The translations under genes and the position numbers were made by a program. The notes under the pieces were generated by a model that saw nothing but the letters and a program-made list of their open reading frames with translations, was not told the origin of the DNA and ran no database searches. A stretch of DNA of 64,000 nt, taken from positions 1 to 64,000 of the forward strand of contig SYIK01000011.1 in the NCBI GenBank assembly GCA_005798905.1, read 5' to 3'. Origin of the DNA: Bacteroidota bacterium. GTDB taxonomy: Bacteria > Bacteroidota > Bacteroidia > Chitinophagales > Chitinophagaceae. Shown piece after piece: positions 33,672-42,878 of the stretch. Positions within the stretch are counted from its first letter, which is position 1. Each line of letters opens with the position of its first letter.

Positions 33672-34358
33672 ATGATTCGAGTGCTTAAACATACATTTCT
33701 CATTGTATTGTTATTACTAATTTCTATTTGTGGCTATATTGCAGTTGTAAATGTTAATTCAAAAAGTATGACAGTTCGACAAATGGTTTTAAAAGCAACC
33801 TATCCCGTGTTAATGTGGTTGTCAAAATCAAAAAAAATAAATACGCAAACACTTTCAAACACGAATAAAAAATTCATCACTTCTTTTTTTTCATTGAAAG
33901 GAGTATTAAATACTGGAGAAGAAATTCATTTTTCTACCTTTAAAGGGAAAAAAATAATGTTGGTGAATACAGCATCTGATTGTGGATACACCAAGCAGTA
34001 CGAAGAGTTACAAAAATTATATTTGAAATACAACGGCGACTTGGTGTTGATGGCATTTCCCGCAAATAATTTTAAAGAACAAGAAAAAGGAACAGATGCC
34101 GACATTGCAAATTTTTGCAAACTGAATTATGGAGTCACTTTTCCGATTATGAAAAAATCGAATGTGATAAAAGGTGTTGAACAAAACGAAATTTATAAAT
34201 GGCTTACGAATGCCTCTCAAAACGGGTGGAATGATAAAGCACCTTCTTGGAATTTTTGCAAATACATTGTTGACGAAAATGGAGAACTAACACATTTTTT
34301 TGGAGCTTCTATTACGCCTATGAGCGATGAAGTGAAAAATGCAATTGAAAAAAAATAA
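33672..34358 (+). CDS. Glutathione peroxidase family, membrane-anchored, Cys type
   Basis: 228 residues. An N-terminal hydrophobic helix (about 7-26) and a 50-residue linker precede a GPx domain beginning near 73. The peroxidatic Cys104 is in NTASDCGYTKQY; the Trp-Asn pair of PSWNFCKYIV is intact. The usual PCNQF of the family is here PANNF, so a Cys there is absent. It most likely uses thioredoxin, not glutathione, and is probably on the periplasmic side. It ends 2 bases before the convergent dusB stop. Confidence 0.88.
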   Translation: MIRVLKHTFLIVLLLLISICGYIAVVNVNSKSMTVRQMVLKATYPVLMWLSKSKKINTQTLSNTNKKFITSFFSLKGVLNTGEEIHFSTFKGKKIMLVNTASDCGYTKQYEELQKLYLKYNGDLVLMAFPANNFKEQEKGTDADIANFCKLNYGVTFPIMKKSNVIKGVEQNEIYKWLTNASQNGWNDKAPSWNFCKYIVDENGELTHFFGASITPMSDEVKNAIEKK

Positions 34359-34360
34359 TG

Positions 34361-35398
34361 CTACACCGCGCATTTTTCGTGGTAATTAATTAATTCAATC
34401 GGAGATCTTTCAAAAATAAATCCGGCGTACACTTTATTAATTTCTGTCAGCACTTCGTCAATTTCTTCAACTGTTTTTAGTGTGACTAATTTGTAGCGGT
34501 ATTCTTTTATGTTGGGCAATCCTTTTAAATAGTTGGTGTAATGGCGGCGCATTTCATTTATTCCCACTACTTCGTTTTTCCATTCTACACTTTTGTGTAA
34601 ATGTTTTCTACAAACCGCAATTCGGTCTTTGATTGTTGGCGATGGTAAATAGTTTCCTGTTTTTAAAAAATATTTAATCTCGTTAAAAATCCACGGATAA
34701 CCAATTGCTGCACGACCAATCATAATTCCATCAACGCCATAACGGTTTTTATATTCCAATGCTTTTTCGGGACTGTCAATATCGCCATTGCCAAATATTG
34801 GAATTTGAATGCGCGAATTGTTTTTCACTTTTGCAATCAGTTCCCAATCTGCTTCGCCTTTATACATTTGCGTTCTTGTTCTTCCGTGAATGGTCAATGC
34901 TTTTATTCCCACATCCTGAAGTCGTTCTGCAACCTCTTCAATATTTTTTGTTTGTTCGTCCCATCCCAATCTTGTTTTTACGGTTACTGGTAACGAAGTG
35001 GATTTAACAACTGCGGATGTTAAACGAACCATTAAATCAATATCTTTTAAAACGCCAGCGCCAGCACCTCTTAACGCAACTTTTTTTACAGGGCAACCAA
35101 AATTTATATCTACCAAATCCGGATGTACTGCTTCGCAAATTTTTGTACTTAATGAAAGTGCTTCTTCATCGCCACCAAAAATTTGAATTCCAAAAGGTCG
35201 TTCTTCTTCACTGAAATCTAATTTCATTTTGCTTTTAATGGCATCTCGTATTAATCCTTCGCTTGAAATAAATTCGCTGTACATCAAATCGGCACCTTTG
35301 TCTTTGCAAACCGCACGAAAAGGCGGATCGCTCACATCTTCCATTGGCGCTAATAAAAGCGGAAAATCAGGAAGCGAGATGTTGCCAATTTTGACCAT
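34361..35398 (-). CDS. dusB: tRNA-dihydrouridine synthase B
   Basis: 345 residues. The FMN barrel starts PLLLAPMEDVSDPPFR, with NFGCPVKKV (catalytic Cys102), KTRLGWDE and HGRTRTQMYKGEADW as further signatures; the C-terminal helical domain is complete. It reduces uridines in the tRNA D-loop. Its promoter region is shared with the divergent CPBP gene. Confidence 0.95.
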   Translation of the reverse strand: MVKIGNISLPDFPLLLAPMEDVSDPPFRAVCKDKGADLMYSEFISSEGLIRDAIKSKMKLDFSEEERPFGIQIFGGDEEALSLSTKICEAVHPDLVDINFGCPVKKVALRGAGAGVLKDIDLMVRLTSAVVKSTSLPVTVKTRLGWDEQTKNIEEVAERLQDVGIKALTIHGRTRTQMYKGEADWELIAKVKNNSRIQIPIFGNGDIDSPEKALEYKNRYGVDGIMIGRAAIGYPWIFNEIKYFLKTGNYLPSPTIKDRIAVCRKHLHKSVEWKNEVVGINEMRRHYTNYLKGLPNIKEYRYKLVTLKTVEEIDEVLTEINKVYAGFIFERSPIELINYHEKCAV

Positions 35399-35415
35399 AT
35401 AAAATATTCAATGAT

Positions 35416-35423
35416 TATATTTG
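35416..35423 (+). promoter_or_regulatory. -7 promoter element of the CPBP-cdsA-psd unit
   Basis: TATATTTG, 35 bases before the ATG at 35459. A TTTG lies 22 bases upstream at 35390-35393, slightly farther than the usual 19. Confidence 0.5.
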
Positions 35424-35458
35424 AACCTGCAAATTTACATGTAAAAAAATAAAAAGTT

Positions 35459-36466
35459 ATGGCTTATCCGGCTTTGAAACGCTACAGTTATTTTGGGCAG
35501 TTTGGAACTTTAATTGGATTTATTGGTGTGGGAATTATTGTGGCAGCAATTATTCAAGCGATTCCAATACTATTAAATCCAGAATTAAGCAATACGCTAA
35601 TTGGCGCTTCGAAAGAAGAGATAATGAAAAAATTGTTGGTTCCCGAAAATGCAACCATGCTTCGCATCTTGCAATTTTTAAGTACGTTATTTATGTTTTT
35701 TCTTCCACCGGTTTTTTATGCAATGGTTTGCCATAAAAAAACATTTACACATTTGGGATTTTCAAAACCGGTTAATTGGCAACAGCTCTATTTTGTTGTT
35801 TTAATCATGTTTGCATGTTTGCCGTTAGTTAGTTTGCTTGGTCAATTTACCGAAGCGCTTCCTTTTTCTGAAGCCACAATGAATAAATTTAAACTTGCAG
35901 AAAAAGAGTACGAGCAACAAATAGAAGCGATTGGAAGAATGAATAATTTTTCCGATTATTTACTTTCACTTTTTATGATTGCAATTTTACCATCGATTTT
36001 TGAAGAAACATTTTTTCGTGGCGGATTACAAAATCTTTTCTCTCGTTGGTTTAAAGCACCGATTGTAGCAATTGTTATTACCTCTCTTATTTTTAGTGCT
36101 GTTCATTTTTCTTATATCGGATTTTTAAGCAGAGTAGTTTTGGGAATGGTGTTGGGTTGGATGTATTACCGAACAGGAAATCTTTGGCTGAGTATTATTG
36201 GCCATGTTGTAAACAATGGAGTTGGAATGACCGTGCTTTACTTAATGAAACTAAATAACCCCGGATTTAAAATGAGTGATGCTGGCGGTGATTTCCCTGT
36301 ATGGGTCGGAATAATTAGCACTGCATTTTTAGTGTTGTTGCTTTTTCGGTTTGAAAAAATTAACAAACACCAAAAAGATAAGCCTGGCGAAGAAGAATTA
36401 ATGGTTGTAGAAAATAGTAGCAATCCAAGTTGGCTTAACGAACAGCCAAATAACCAAACGCAATAA
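35459..36466 (+). CDS. CPBP-family intramembrane glutamic endopeptidase
   Basis: 335 residues with about eight membrane helices. The CPBP/Abi motifs are present: EETFFRGGLQ, a second helix with SAVHFSYIGF, and a third with IGHVVNNGVG; these carry the catalytic Glu and the His and Asn or His residues. Related enzymes cut prenylated or membrane proteins; the substrate is unknown. The TAA overlaps the cdsA ATG by one base, showing tight coupling. Confidence 0.9.
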   Translation: MAYPALKRYSYFGQFGTLIGFIGVGIIVAAIIQAIPILLNPELSNTLIGASKEEIMKKLLVPENATMLRILQFLSTLFMFFLPPVFYAMVCHKKTFTHLGFSKPVNWQQLYFVVLIMFACLPLVSLLGQFTEALPFSEATMNKFKLAEKEYEQQIEAIGRMNNFSDYLLSLFMIAILPSIFEETFFRGGLQNLFSRWFKAPIVAIVITSLIFSAVHFSYIGFLSRVVLGMVLGWMYYRTGNLWLSIIGHVVNNGVGMTVLYLMKLNNPGFKMSDAGGDFPVWVGIISTAFLVLLLFRFEKINKHQKDKPGEEELMVVENSSNPSWLNEQPNNQTQ

Positions 36467-37317
36467 TGGCATTCGATAAAAAAACATTTCAAAAAAGAAG
36501 TTTAACGGCAATTGTTTTTGCAGCAATAATGCTTACGGGATTGCTTTGGAATAAGTGGAGTTTTTTTCTGCTGTTTACAATAATAAATTTTGGTTGTTTG
36601 TGGGAATATGTAAAACTGATCAATAAAATTTATCAAGTTGAATTAAATAAAAAAGCAGTAATTGGTTTAATGTTGGTTGGGCTTTCGTTCTTATATCTTC
36701 CACCTTCACTTCTATTGTTTCCAATTCATTTTGATTCTGTAAAATTTGAGTTAAATTTTGTTGGTATAATTGGAATTGTTCTGTTTTCTAATGGTTTTTA
36801 TCAAAGTAAAAATTTTAAAAGCAAGCTGCTAATTCCTTTTACTCTGAGTTGGGTTTATGTTTCATTTAGTTTGATGATGATGATAGATTTATTTATCAGA
36901 AGTAAGATTGAATTTTTTGGAAACCCATTACCGATTTTAATTATTATTTCTATTTGGTTGAATGATTCATTTGCTTATCTTATTGGTTCTTGGATTGGAA
37001 AAAATCCACTTTCTAAAATTTCGCCAAAGAAAACATGGGAAGGAACTATCGGCGGAATTTTACTTACTGTGTTCATTTTTGTTGTTGCAGGATATTATAA
37101 ATTAATAGATTCAAGTATTCACATAATTGCAATTGTAGCACTTACTACAATTAGCGGAACTTTTGGTGATTTGTTCGAGTCTAAATTAAAACGAATGGCG
37201 AATGTAAAAGACAGTGGTTCATTTATGCCTGGCCACGGCGGATTTTTAGATAGGTTTGATTCACTTCTTTTTGCAATACCAACTGTTTGGCTTTATTGTA
37301 AAATTTTTCTAAAGTAA
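36466..37317 (+). CDS. cdsA: Phosphatidate cytidylyltransferase
   Basis: 283 residues with about seven membrane helices. The C-terminal signature block NVKDSGSFMPGHGGFLDRFDS and the upstream DSFAYLIGSWIGKNPL with SPKKTWEG are the full CdsA pattern. It makes CDP-diacylglycerol from phosphatidic acid and CTP, the entry to phosphatidylethanolamine synthesis. The start overlaps the preceding stop by one base; psd follows after about 45 bases. Confidence 0.96.
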   Translation: MAFDKKTFQKRSLTAIVFAAIMLTGLLWNKWSFFLLFTIINFGCLWEYVKLINKIYQVELNKKAVIGLMLVGLSFLYLPPSLLLFPIHFDSVKFELNFVGIIGIVLFSNGFYQSKNFKSKLLIPFTLSWVYVSFSLMMMIDLFIRSKIEFFGNPLPILIIISIWLNDSFAYLIGSWIGKNPLSKISPKKTWEGTIGGILLTVFIFVVAGYYKLIDSSIHIIAIVALTTISGTFGDLFESKLKRMANVKDSGSFMPGHGGFLDRFDSLLFAIPTVWLYCKIFLK

Positions 37318-37336
37318 GCAGCGCAGCTCAATTTAC

Positions 37337-37344
37337 TATCTTTG
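37337..37344 (+). promoter_or_regulatory. -7 promoter element of psd
   Basis: TATCTTTG, ending 18 bases before ATG 37363. Because a TTG at 37342 lies within it, the longer frame from that codon is unlikely. Confidence 0.5.
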
Positions 37345-37362
37345 CAAATCAATTTTAAAACA

Positions 37363-38019
37363 ATGACAATTCATAAAGAAGGGAATAGAAGTATAGCAAT
37401 TAGTGTTCTGTTATTTTGTGCAATTAATCTGCTGTCGTTTTATTGTTTCAGTTTTAAAACACCTATGTTGAGTTGGATTATTTTCATAGCAACACTTGGT
37501 TTATTACTTTTTGTCATTTCGTTTTTTCGAATTCCAAATAGAATATTAACAGAAGGCGAAGATGCAATCATTGCGCCTGCCGATGGAACTGTTGTGGCTA
37601 TCGAAGAAGTGCAAGCTGATGAATATTTTACTGATCGTCGGTTGCAACTTTCTATTTTTATGAGTCCGTTGAATGTGCATGTAAATAGAAACCCAGTGAG
37701 TGGGAATGTAACTTATAACCAGTATCATCCTGGGAAATATCTTGTAGCATGGCATCCAAAATCTTCTACAGAAAACGAGAGACATTCAGTTGCTTATAAT
37801 AATAATGGACGCGAAATATTAGTAAAACAAATCGCTGGTGCAGTTGCTAAGCGAATTGTTAACTATTTGCAAGTTGGTCAAAAAGTACAACAAGGCAAGG
37901 AAATGGGATTTATTAAATTCGGATCGCGTGTTGACCTTTTACTACCACTAGATGTAAAAATTCAAGTAAAAATTGGGGATAAACCGCAAGGCGGAGTTAC
38001 CGTTCTTGCAAAATGGTAG
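37363..38019 (+). CDS. psd: Phosphatidylserine decarboxylase proenzyme
   Basis: 218 residues, the short class of the family. It decarboxylates phosphatidylserine to phosphatidylethanolamine. The self-cleavage site is FGSRVD with the break between Gly187 and Ser188, where the pyruvoyl group forms on the small chain. An N-terminal membrane stretch (about 10-45) and ADGTVVAIEEVQADEYF and FMSPLNVHVNR are intact. The pairing with cdsA completes the CDP-diacylglycerol to phosphatidylethanolamine arm except for the phosphatidylserine synthase, which is not in the window. Confidence 0.95.
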   Translation: MTIHKEGNRSIAISVLLFCAINLLSFYCFSFKTPMLSWIIFIATLGLLLFVISFFRIPNRILTEGEDAIIAPADGTVVAIEEVQADEYFTDRRLQLSIFMSPLNVHVNRNPVSGNVTYNQYHPGKYLVAWHPKSSTENERHSVAYNNNGREILVKQIAGAVAKRIVNYLQVGQKVQQGKEMGFIKFGSRVDLLLPLDVKIQVKIGDKPQGGVTVLAKW

Positions 38020-38031
38020 GATTAAAAAAGT

Positions 38032-38727
38032 TTAAAAAATAGCTTCCAATTCTTTTAAGGAATAAATAGTGAAAGTCGGCTTAGCCGGAGTTTCTATTTT
38101 ATCGTAATTAATAAAAACTTGATCCATTCCCGCATTCATTGCGCCCAAAATATCAACTTCAATATTGTCGCCAAGCATAATGCTTTCATGTGGCAACGCC
38201 GCAGCTTTATTAAAAGCAAATTCAAAAATTTCTTTTTTAGGTTTTATGCTATTGCTACTTTCTGAAGTAATTATTTCTTTAAAAAAAGGAGTTAATCCCG
38301 AATGTTCCAATTTACAGAGTTGAACTTTTTCAAAACCATTTGTAATAAGATGAAGGCAATAATTTTTGTTTTGCAAATAGCTGAGAATTTCTTTTGTGTA
38401 AGGGAATAAAATAGTTCGTGTCGGCAATAAGTCTAAAAATTGACAATTCATTTCCATCGCCAATTTTTTATCTGCTATTTTAAATTCTAGCAAGGCAAGC
38501 CACATGCGTTTAAAACGCAAATCGTTTTGGCTAATGGTTCCTTTTCTGTATTGCTCCCAAAGTTTTTCATTAAGCAAAAGATAATTATTATAAAAGCGGT
38601 CAAAGTCATCAATGCCCTTTTCTTTTAAATTAAGTGAATGAAAAAGTTCTTGCATTGTTAATTTGGCATTTGCTTCAAAATCCCATAAAGTATGATCGAG
38701 GTCAAAAAACAGATGTTTGTATTTCAT
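38032..38727 (-). CDS. HAD hydrolase, YjjG/5'-nucleotidase type
   Basis: 231 residues. FFDLDHTLWDFEAN holds the two HAD aspartates (Asp9 and Asp11), LITNGFEKVQ the Thr of motif II, SIKPKKEIFE the Lys of motif III, and MLGDNIEVDILGA motif IV. It matches the YjjG-like pyrimidine nucleotidase group, which cleans non-canonical nucleotides. The stop is 12 bases from the convergent psd stop. Confidence 0.88.
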   Translation of the reverse strand: MKYKHLFFDLDHTLWDFEANAKLTMQELFHSLNLKEKGIDDFDRFYNNYLLLNEKLWEQYRKGTISQNDLRFKRMWLALLEFKIADKKLAMEMNCQFLDLLPTRTILFPYTKEILSYLQNKNYCLHLITNGFEKVQLCKLEHSGLTPFFKEIITSESSNSIKPKKEIFEFAFNKAAALPHESIMLGDNIEVDILGAMNAGMDQVFINYDKIETPAKPTFTIYSLKELEAIF

Positions 38728-38770
38728 AAATGCAATTTACGGAACAGGATGTAACGCGTAATGTTTAACT

Positions 38771-38778
38771 TAGATTTG
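38771..38778 (+). promoter_or_regulatory. -7 promoter element of the SDR gene
   Basis: TAGATTTG, ending 17 bases before the ATG at 38796. Confidence 0.45.
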
Positions 38779-38795
38779 TGTAAATTATTTATGCT

Positions 38796-39494
38796 ATGTA
38801 TGTTGTAATAACTGGTGCGTCACGCGGAATTGGAAAATCGATTGCTGAAATTTTTGCATCGAATGGATATAATTTACTGTTAACATCCAGAAATGAGTTT
38901 CAATTATATAAAACAGTGGAAGCGCTTCAAACTCAATTTTCACCTGTAGTTATAAAAGCAAAACCTTTTGATTTAAGCGATAAAATACAAGCAAAAGAAT
39001 TTGGTAGTTGGTGTTTGCAAACCGCTGTGCCAGACATTCTCATCAATAATGCAGGCGCATTTGAACCAGGAGAAATTCAAAACGAGCCTGATGAGTTATT
39101 AGAATCACAGTTGCAAATTAATTTAGAAGGGTCGTATCATTTGACAAGAGTGCTGCTTCACAAAATGATAGAAAATAAAAAGGGACATATTTTTAATGTA
39201 TGTTCTATTGCTGGCTTAAAAGCATATAAAAAGGGAGGTGCTTATAGTATTAGCAAGTTTGCATTACATGGCTTCAGTAAAAATTTAAGAGAGGAGTTAA
39301 AAGAACATCACATAAAAGTTACAACCGTTTTTCCTGGTGCAGTGCTTACCGATTCATGGGGAGATTTTGATAATTCTTCCAACCGAATTTTAGAACCAAA
39401 CGATGTAGCTAAAATGATTTTTGCAGCGAGTCAATTATCTGTAGGAGCTTGTGTGGAAGACATCGTAATAAGGCCTCAACTAGGCGATCTTTAA
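38796..39494 (+). CDS. Short-chain dehydrogenase/reductase
   Basis: 232 residues, classical SDR. TGASRGIGKSIAE binds NAD(P), NNAG is at about 85-88, and the catalytic set is Ser in NVCSIAG, then YSISK (Tyr and Lys). The substrate is unknown; it is similar to sepiapterin-reductase-like and 3-ketoacyl reductases. Its stop is 4 bases from the convergent response regulator stop. Confidence 0.9.
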   Translation: MYVVITGASRGIGKSIAEIFASNGYNLLLTSRNEFQLYKTVEALQTQFSPVVIKAKPFDLSDKIQAKEFGSWCLQTAVPDILINNAGAFEPGEIQNEPDELLESQLQINLEGSYHLTRVLLHKMIENKKGHIFNVCSIAGLKAYKKGGAYSISKFALHGFSKNLREELKEHHIKVTTVFPGAVLTDSWGDFDNSSNRILEPNDVAKMIFAASQLSVGACVEDIVIRPQLGDL

Positions 39495-39498
39495 ATAC

Positions 39499-40209
39499 TT
39501 ATATGCTAAATTTGTAACCGACTCCATGTACTGAAAGAATATATTTTGGATCACGACTATCTTTTTCAAAATACTTACGAAGATTAAGAATGAAATTGTC
39601 AATTGTTCTTGTAGTTGGATAAACATTATAACCCCAAACTGCTTGCAAAATTTTTTCTCGAGGAACAACTTCGTTTTTATTTTCAATTAATAATTTTAGC
39701 AACATCGATTCTTTTTTACTCAATTGAATTTTTTCATTCAAAAAAGTAGTTGCTTCTTGCGCTTTAAAGTCGATAGTGTTTTTTCCAAAACTATAAGTAT
39801 CGCCAAAAGCTCCTTTATCCTGTAATTTCTTATTCTTTTCAATTAGTTTTTGAATACGTAATAAAAGTTCTTCCAAGTTAAACGGTTTTGTAAGATAGTC
39901 ATCAGCACCTTTTTTCAACCCAAGGACCCTGTCGGCACTGCTATTTTTTGCGCTTAAAATTAAAATGGGAACTTCAATATTTTTTAATCTAATAAACTCT
40001 GTCAGATTTATTCCATCAATTTCCGGAAGCATAATATCTAAAATGATTAAATCGAAATATTCGCTTTCAAAAATAGTAATCGCAGTAGCACCGTCAAATG
40101 CAGAAGAAACTGAATAACCTTCTAATTCTAAATTCAACTTCAATGCTTCGTGAAGATTCTCTTCGTCTTCTACCAACAATATCGATAATTTTTTATTTTT
40201 TGGACTCAT
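39499..40209 (-). CDS. OmpR-family response regulator
   Basis: 236 residues. The receiver domain has Asp58 in LIILDIMLPEIDG, acidic DE at 15-16, and Lys in TKPF. The C-terminal winged helix (about 135-236) ends HGVGYKFSI. It is the last gene of the unit yicC - gldH - kinase - regulator. It resembles the RprY group of Bacteroidota. Gap of 3 bases to the kinase gene. Confidence 0.93.
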   Translation of the reverse strand: MSPKNKKLSILLVEDEENLHEALKLNLELEGYSVSSAFDGATAITIFESEYFDLIILDIMLPEIDGINLTEFIRLKNIEVPILILSAKNSSADRVLGLKKGADDYLTKPFNLEELLLRIQKLIEKNKKLQDKGAFGDTYSFGKNTIDFKAQEATTFLNEKIQLSKKESMLLKLLIENKNEVVPREKILQAVWGYNVYPTTRTIDNFILNLRKYFEKDSRDPKYILSVHGVGYKFSI

Positions 40210-40212
40210 AAA

Positions 40213-41202
40213 TTAAGTATGAAAACTGACCGCGAAATTACTACCTGTGGGTTTGTTGTTTGTCAAAAAAATATCGGCATTGTGATTGGTGGCAATTTTC
40301 AAACACAGATAAAGCCCCAATCCCGTACCCTGCGTTTTTCTGGTTTCTTCGTTACCTATTCTGTAAAATTTACCAAATATTTTCTTTTTCTCTTCTGTGG
40401 GTATTCCGGTTCCTTCATCAATAATATTTAATATCGCCTTTTTATTTTCAGCTTTTAATTGGCAAAAAATCGGTTTTTCTTTTGGCGAATATTGTACGGC
40501 ATTTTCCAAAAAATTGTTTATCATTAACTGCAATAAAAAAGGATCTCCATCTATTTCAATTTCTGGTTCAATTTTTTCGTTAAAAATTCTTTCAGGATAT
40601 CGATCTTGAAAATTTTGAATACAATCTTTTAAAAGATGTGAAAAGTTAAGTTCTTCTTTTGATATTTTATATGCACTGTTTTCTATCTGAGATGAAATAA
40701 GAATATTATTCGTTAGCGTATTTAATCGTGCAATTTCTTGCAGTGTTGTTTGAATAAGTCGGTGTTTTTTTTCATTATCAAGGGAATATTTTTGTAAAGT
40801 TTCTAAATTAAGTTTTGCTATAGAAATGGGTGTTTTAAATTCGTGAGTTACAGCCATCATAAAATTTTGTTGTTGAATTTGCGCCATAAGCTGTCGACGA
40901 ACAGAACGATAAACAAAACCCGCGCCCATTAAAATGAATAGAAGAAAAGCAATTCCTTCTCCAACATATTTTATTGTGTTCTTTTTTGCATTTTCTTCTA
41001 TTGTTGAAATTTCATTTTGAAATTGAATTATTGGTAATGAAGGGTTTTTATTTTCAATTGCAGTTTTATACAATTGAGTCATTTTTTTATTCTGATTTTC
41101 CAAAGAAATTAACCACCACAATAAAGCAGCAACCATATAAACGAGGAGTAGCCAGAAAATTGAATTGGCTAAACGAATTCTTTTTTGTGATAAATGAGAC
41201 AT
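40213..41202 (-). CDS. Sensor histidine kinase (RprX-like)
   Basis: 329 residues with two membrane helices (about 12-34 and 79-98) framing a short ~45-residue periplasmic sensor. The H-box is MMAVTHEFKTPIS with His120; the ATPase part has FLENAVQYS, DEGTGIPTEE and GTGLGLYLCLKIA. There is no HAMP domain. The very small sensor suggests membrane or partner-protein sensing. It is 3 bases from gldH, so the gliding lipoprotein and this two-component system are co-transcribed. Confidence 0.93.
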   Translation of the reverse strand: MSHLSQKRIRLANSIFWLLLVYMVAALLWWLISLENQNKKMTQLYKTAIENKNPSLPIIQFQNEISTIEENAKKNTIKYVGEGIAFLLFILMGAGFVYRSVRRQLMAQIQQQNFMMAVTHEFKTPISIAKLNLETLQKYSLDNEKKHRLIQTTLQEIARLNTLTNNILISSQIENSAYKISKEELNFSHLLKDCIQNFQDRYPERIFNEKIEPEIEIDGDPFLLQLMINNFLENAVQYSPKEKPIFCQLKAENKKAILNIIDEGTGIPTEEKKKIFGKFYRIGNEETRKTQGTGLGLYLCLKIATNHNADIFLTNNKPTGSNFAVSFHT

Positions 41203-41205
41203 CTC

Positions 41206-41682
41206 TTATTTGTTTTTTTCAACTCGCAACCCAACACTTAATATATTATGTAAAGGATCTTCGCGCATAATTTGTTCAATTACAACTTTGTAGTTTCCTG
41301 ATTGTTGAATTTTTAAGTTTGGCAAAATAATAGGGATTCGATGTTCGTAAATACTATTGAAACCTGTGGCCAGCCACCCGTTTTTGTTTGTAGAAAGTAT
41401 TTTTTCAAGTTGAAATGTTTGAACACTATCTTCTGGCAGTTTGATAGAAATCTTAAACCAAATGTTATTGAAATCATATTCTTCGTGGTGTCTCACCACA
41501 AAAAATAAAGAATAAGAGGCAGTGGTGTCGCTTATAGTAAAAGTAAATTCAGGTTTTTGTGCATTTGCCCAGTCTGCTTTGGAAAAAATTATTGTTTTTT
41601 CATAAATGTCAATAGATGTACAAGATGTAACTAATAGCAACAGCGCAAAAAAAATTAAAAAATTAAGTTTAATGTGTTTCAT
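41206..41682 (-). CDS. gldH: Gliding motility lipoprotein GldH
   Basis: 158 residues. The lipobox LLLLVTSC, Cys21, marks a lipoprotein. The mature chain begins TSIDIYEKTIIFSKADWAN and holds VVRHHEEYDFNNIWFKISIK, GldH family signatures. GldH is essential for gliding in Flavobacterium but common in non-gliding Bacteroidota, where its role is likely in envelope handling. Its neighbours here are yicC and a two-component system, rather than other gld genes. Confidence 0.9.
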   Translation of the reverse strand: MKHIKLNFLIFFALLLLVTSCTSIDIYEKTIIFSKADWANAQKPEFTFTISDTTASYSLFFVVRHHEEYDFNNIWFKISIKLPEDSVQTFQLEKILSTNKNGWLATGFNSIYEHRIPIILPNLKIQQSGNYKVVIEQIMREDPLHNILSVGLRVEKNK

Positions 41683-41703
41683 TTTAATGAAAATCTTCCA
41701 TGA

Positions 41704-42579
41704 TTAAAGCACATTTAAAATTTGCTCTTTTGCTTTTTCCAGTTCATCTTTCATCATTACAACTATTTTCTGAATTTCTGCATCATAGGATTTGGACCCA
41801 GTTGTATTTATCTCTCTTCCTATTTCTTGTAAAATAAACGATAGTTTTTTCCCTTTCGTTTCTTCATTTTCTAAAAGTACCGATTTAAAATATTTGCAAT
41901 GATTCACCAATCTTGCTTGTTCTTCGCTCACATCAATTTTTTCGATATAATAAATTAATTCTTGTTCCAAACGATTGTTGTCATAATTATCTTTTCCAAT
42001 TTGTTCTTCCAATAGTTTCGTAATTTTTTCTCTAATTGCTTTTTGTCGCAATGGTTCTAAAATGATAATTTTTTGTTGCAATTTCAAAATTGCATCAATG
42101 CGAAATAGCAATTCTTTTTCCAACATACCGCCCTCATCGGTTCGATGTTTGTTCAAATTATTTATTGCACCAACAATTATTTCTTCAAATGCTTCCCATT
42201 CTGAACTCGTTAATGTTTCGCTGGTTGGCGTTATCACTTCTGGCAATTTTACAAGCGTGCTGAGTATGTGGGAAGAATCCAGATTGAGTGAGGTTGATAG
42301 CTCAGATAGTGACTGGTAGTAGCTTTTAGCTAGATCCATATTGATACTTACTGGCTTTGCGTTGCCGGTTTCCTTTAAGCTAATGACGCAGTCAATACTT
42401 CCTCTGTTTAATTTTGTTGACAATAAACGCCGGATGTCAAACTCGTAAGATTTTAAAAAAAAGGGTAGTCTAAGTTGTAATTCAAATTGTTTTCCGTTCA
42501 ACGATTTTATATCAACTAAAAATGTTTTATCGCCAACCGATTGTTCTACTCTTCCAAACCCCGTCATTGATTTTAACAT
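41704..42579 (-). CDS. yicC: YicC family endoribonuclease
   Basis: 291 residues, full length. MLKSMTGFGR at the start and the DUF1732 end with SFILQEIGREINTTGSKS are diagnostic. YicC proteins are RNases acting on small RNAs and mRNAs. It is the first gene of a unit with gldH 21 bases downstream. No perfect -7 motif was found upstream; TAACTTTA at about 42604 is one base off. Confidence 0.93.
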   Translation of the reverse strand: MLKSMTGFGRVEQSVGDKTFLVDIKSLNGKQFELQLRLPFFLKSYEFDIRRLLSTKLNRGSIDCVISLKETGNAKPVSINMDLAKSYYQSLSELSTSLNLDSSHILSTLVKLPEVITPTSETLTSSEWEAFEEIIVGAINNLNKHRTDEGGMLEKELLFRIDAILKLQQKIIILEPLRQKAIREKITKLLEEQIGKDNYDNNRLEQELIYYIEKIDVSEEQARLVNHCKYFKSVLLENEETKGKKLSFILQEIGREINTTGSKSYDAEIQKIVVMMKDELEKAKEQILNVL

Positions 42580-42645
42580 GAAAAATTAATTTAATGATAG
42601 GTAAAGTTATTCAACGTAGTTGGTAGTTGTAAAATCTTTTTTTGT

Positions 42646-42672
42646 AAAAAAAACCTCCCGTTTTATCGGGAG
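42646..42672 (-). terminator. Terminator after the epimerase gene, before yicC
   Basis: On the minus strand CTCCCG and CGGGAG (plus strand 42655-42660 and 42667-42672) enclose ATAAAA and are followed by eight T. It ends the pheS - hydroxyacyl-CoA dehydrogenase - epimerase unit. The rest of the 299-base gap (42580-42878) is AT-rich and shows no gene. Confidence 0.8.
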
Positions 42673-42878
42673 ATTTAATATGTAGATGGGTTAGTAAGTA
42701 CAGGAAACGAATTTCCTTACACAATATTAGTAACAATTTATTTCACAGAATAATATTCGCATCTTTTTTATTAACATTTTTTTTATTCGTGTGGATAATG
42801 ATTTAAAATGAAAAAGGTGTTGTTGATTTAAAAAAACTTTTATAAAAAACAATAACACTGAAACTATAAAAACATTAA

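Noticed and set aside
37342-37362. TTG start for psd seven codons upstream
   Set aside because: The codon lies inside the -7 promoter element at 37337-37344, so it would not be in the transcript.
42679-42878. AT-rich gap searched for a tRNA or small RNA
   Set aside because: No T-loop or cloverleaf pattern and no conserved motif; only the terminator at 42646-42672 is convincing in this gap.
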